This document shows, piece by piece, positions 61,709 to 64,000 of a stretch of 64,000 nt of DNA (position 1 is its first letter; each line of letters opens with the position of its first letter). The DNA comes from Nitrosomonadales bacterium (GTDB lineage: Bacteria > Pseudomonadota > Gammaproteobacteria > Burkholderiales > Gallionellaceae), in NCBI GenBank assembly GCA_016199835.1, contig JACQFX010000013.1, positions 124,001 through 188,000 of the forward strand. The letters run 5' to 3'. A model generated the notes under the pieces. It was not told where the DNA came from. It saw only the letters and a program-made list of their open reading frames with translations, and made no database searches. Both the position numbers and the translations under genes were made by a program.

Positions 61709-63433
61709 CTATTTGAAATAAGCCTTGGTAATGTATTGGCTCAACATCCGTTCCGTATTGAAGAACGAGGCATTGAGCGCGATCGCATGACGCATCACCT
61801 CCGCATAGCGGTCCGGTTCATTGCGGAACATTGGCAGGATGACCATCTCCAGTTTGCTGTACAAGGCACTCGCGTCCTCGGCACGGGTATCCTGGTTTTC
61901 CGTTTCGTCACTTTTATCCCCGCCTATCGCCCAGCCTGTCACGCCCTCGATGCAGCCCTCGGCCCACCAGCCGTCCAGTATGCTGAACGAAGGCACACCG
62001 TTGACGGCGGCCTTCATGCCGCTGGTACCCGACGCTTCGAGCGGGGGCTGCGGAGTATTGAGCCAGAGATCCGCACCGGAGGTTATCAATTTCGCCAGTT
62101 CAATATCGTAGTCCTCAAGGTAGACCAGTTTTATTTTCCCCTTGAGCACTTCTTTTACCTGGTGGATGTGCTGTATGACCTCCTTGCCCGCCATATCCTG
62201 CGGGTGCGCCTTGCCCGCATAGACCAACTGGAATGGTCCCTGTTTCTTCGCAATCTCGATGAGCCTGCCGGTATCCCAGAGCAGCAGTTCGGCGCGTTTG
62301 TACACCGCTGCCCTCCTCGCGAAACCAAGGGTAAAAACATCCGGCTCAAAATCGGTGCCGGCAAGCTTGTTCACCCGCCCTATAAGCATCTCTTTCGCCT
62401 GGCGGTGCGCTGCCCATACATCCCGTTTCGAGATATTGAGCGCATAACGCAGGCTGGAATTATCTTCGCGCCAACCCGGTATATGCTCATCAAACAGTTT
62501 GGCGATAGAGGGTGAGGCCCAGGTCGCCGCATGCACACCATTGGTGATGGAATGAATGTCGTATTTTGCGTACATCTGTTGCGTGACCTTGCCGTGCCTC
62601 TTCGCCACGCCGTTGATGTAGTAGCTGTTGTCGAGTGCAAGATAAGTCATGTTCAGCACGCAGTCCGGACAAAATTCCTGTTCACGTTCGGAAAACGCAT
62701 CCTGATAACCGGTGATGACTTGATGCACCAGCGCCAGAGGAAATTTGTCATGCCCGGCTGGCACCGGAGTATGGGTGGTGAAGATGCATTTTGGCTTGAC
62801 CAGATAAACCGTCTCCGGACTGATGGTGCGCTTAATCTGCTCGTAAGCCATATCCCAGGCTTGTCTGGAAAGCTCATAAGCAAGCTCCATGGTCAACAGC
62901 GCGGCATGTCCCTCATTCATGTGGAAGCGCCTGATCTCGTTGTAGCCCAACGCGCGCAGCATCCTGACACCACCTATGCCCAGCACCACCTCCTGGCAAA
63001 GGCGGTGACGCATGTCGCCACCGTAGAGATGATCTGTAATGGATCGATCCGATGCGTCATTCTGCTCAATATCCGTATCCAGAAAGAATACCGGCACGCT
63101 GGAGCCGCTTACGCCTTTTACTTTGTACTTCCATGCCCGCACCTGAACCTGTCGCCCCTCGATCTCGATCGAGCAGCGCGGCTGCATTTCCTCCAGCAAT
63201 TGGGCTACTGGCCAGATCGCGTCCTCTTCACTTTGCCAGCCCGAAGCATCGAGCCTCTGGCGGAAATATCCCTTGCGATGGAGCAAGGTCACAACGACCA
63301 TCGGGATGCCGAGATCGGCGGCAGAGCGCACGGTGTCTCCGGCCAGAACACCCAAGCCGCCCGCATAAGTCGGGATGGCTTCGTCTATCCCGATTTCCAT
63401 GGTGAAATAAGCGATGTAGTCTTTTCCATCCAT
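61709..63433 (-). CDS. glgP: Glycogen/alpha-glucan phosphorylase (short form)
   Basis: A phosphorylase of 574 residues, shorter than the E. coli enzyme, as in the archaeal/thermophile-type GlgP. N-terminal segment YFTMEIGIDEAIPTYAGGLG, FHMNEGHAALL and GTSGMKAAVNGVPSFSILDG mark the substrate and pyridoxal-phosphate regions. It releases glucose-1-phosphate from storage glucan. No other glycogen gene is in the window. The minus-strand gene lies 36 nt after wrbA. Confidence 0.92.
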   Translation of the reverse strand: MDGKDYIAYFTMEIGIDEAIPTYAGGLGVLAGDTVRSAADLGIPMVVVTLLHRKGYFRQRLDASGWQSEEDAIWPVAQLLEEMQPRCSIEIEGRQVQVRAWKYKVKGVSGSSVPVFFLDTDIEQNDASDRSITDHLYGGDMRHRLCQEVVLGIGGVRMLRALGYNEIRRFHMNEGHAALLTMELAYELSRQAWDMAYEQIKRTISPETVYLVKPKCIFTTHTPVPAGHDKFPLALVHQVITGYQDAFSEREQEFCPDCVLNMTYLALDNSYYINGVAKRHGKVTQQMYAKYDIHSITNGVHAATWASPSIAKLFDEHIPGWREDNSSLRYALNISKRDVWAAHRQAKEMLIGRVNKLAGTDFEPDVFTLGFARRAAVYKRAELLLWDTGRLIEIAKKQGPFQLVYAGKAHPQDMAGKEVIQHIHQVKEVLKGKIKLVYLEDYDIELAKLITSGADLWLNTPQPPLEASGTSGMKAAVNGVPSFSILDGWWAEGCIEGVTGWAIGGDKSDETENQDTRAEDASALYSKLEMVILPMFRNEPDRYAEVMRHAIALNASFFNTERMLSQYITKAYFK

Positions 63434-63469
63434 GCGGGATAATCACTTTCAAGGAAAATGGGGGACGGA

Positions 63470-64000
63470 TCACTGTGCCGCCAGCCGCTTCGCGATCTGC
63501 GCCACATGCTTGCCCTGAAAGCGCGCGATTTCCAGCTCGTTCTCGCTCGGCATGCGCTTGCCGTCGCCCCCCGCCAGCGTTGAAGATCCATAAGGAGAGC
63601 CGCCGGATATTTCCGTCATTATCGTAAGGCCGCTGCAAGAGTATGGCACGCCGACGATCACCATGCCATGGTGCAGCAAGGTTGCATGGAAAGAAGTTAT
63701 GGTTGTCTCTTGCCCGCCGTGCTGGGTGCCGGTACTGGTAAATACGCTGCCAACCTTGCCGATCAAGGTGCCATTCATCCACAACTTGCCTGTCTGATCC
63801 AGAAAATTGCGCATCTGCGCACACATGTTGCCGAAGCGGGTCGGCGTGCCGAAGATGATCGCATCATAAGCCGCAAGCTCATCGACAGCGGCAACCGATG
63901 CCTTCTGATCCAGCTTCACGCCCATCGCGCGGGCACGGTCTTCGGGGATGATCTCCGGCACGCGCCTGATCGCCGCCTCCACGCCATCAACGCCACGCGC
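63470..64000 (-). CDS. wrbA: WrbA-type NAD(P)H:quinone oxidoreductase, 5' end outside the window
   Basis: A flavodoxin-like protein; the frame is open through the window edge, so the N-terminus (FMN phosphate loop) is missing. The remaining part has [20 protein letters not shown] and [14 protein letters not shown] plus [17 protein letters not shown], all typical of WrbA. It reduces quinones by two electrons. It precedes glgP on the same strand with a 36-nt gap. Confidence 0.92.
   Translation of the reverse strand, partial: ARGVDGVEAAIRRVPEIIPEDRARAMGVKLDQKASVAAVDELAAYDAIIFGTPTRFGNMCAQMRNFLDQTGKLWMNGTLIGKVGSVFTSTGTQHGGQETTITSFHATLLHHGMVIVGVPYSCSGLTIMTEISGGSPYGSSTLAGGDGKRMPSENELEIARFQGKHVAQIAKRLAAQ

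Overview
The window looks like a chromosome segment of a GC-rich betaproteobacterium that oxidises reduced sulfur compounds, most like the Gallionellaceae/Sideroxydans-type Nitrosomonadales. The grounds are a complete sat-aprBA and qmoAB-hdrCB gene set, the leuC-entericidin-leuD-leuB-asd-fimV-truA gene order familiar from Betaproteobacteria, and the divergent rluC/rne pair. The species cannot be fixed from the sequence alone. Almost all of the window is coding, and the strands alternate in short operons.

Layout. 1-5.4 kb: a c-di-GMP turnover protein (cut by the window edge), an MHS-type MFS transporter and a YheS-like ABC-F protein. 5.5-11.1 kb, minus strand: a GT-C/TPR membrane protein carrying a pentanucleotide tract, a FabMG-like protein with an unrecognised partner, and rluC. 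11.2-20.9 kb: rne, a low-molecular-weight phosphatase, an AAA ATPase, an M48 lipoprotein peptidase, cysG, a Sel1-repeat protein and an exported cupredoxin-like protein. 20.9-28.3 kb: a lone Wzx-like flippase, an ankyrin protein, an HD-GYP protein, rep, and moaA-mobA.

28.3-43.1 kb is the metabolic core. A NarX/NarL-like two-component system (minus) diverges from a plus-strand run: phosphodiesterase, qmoA, qmoB, hdrC, hdrB, rhodanese, small protein. This run converges on a minus-strand run: sat, aprB, aprA, a YkgJ-type cysteine-cluster protein and an exported protein. In the oxidative direction AprBA would form APS from sulfite and AMP, Sat would convert APS and pyrophosphate to ATP and sulfate, and QmoAB-HdrCB would take up the electrons. 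Similar inverted heptamers (TACCC..N.ATGGGYT) lie in the promoter regions of both halves, close to the gene for the NarL-like regulator.

43.2-51.1 kb: ppa, folD and acs, followed by a zone of mobile-element scars. These are an EexN-like entry-exclusion lipoprotein, a duplicated acs 3' end, a traN remnant between 33-bp direct repeats, a tRNA-Lys(CUU) gene with an integrase 3' remnant beside it, and a Fic protein. 51.3-61.2 kb: the leucine operon, asd, fimV, a CbiQ-like membrane protein and truA. A HEPN/MNT toxin-antitoxin pair and a frameshifted P-loop gene sit inside the leucine operon, joined to each other and to leuB by 4-nt overlaps. 61.3-64 kb: a small hypothetical protein, glycogen phosphorylase and a truncated wrbA.
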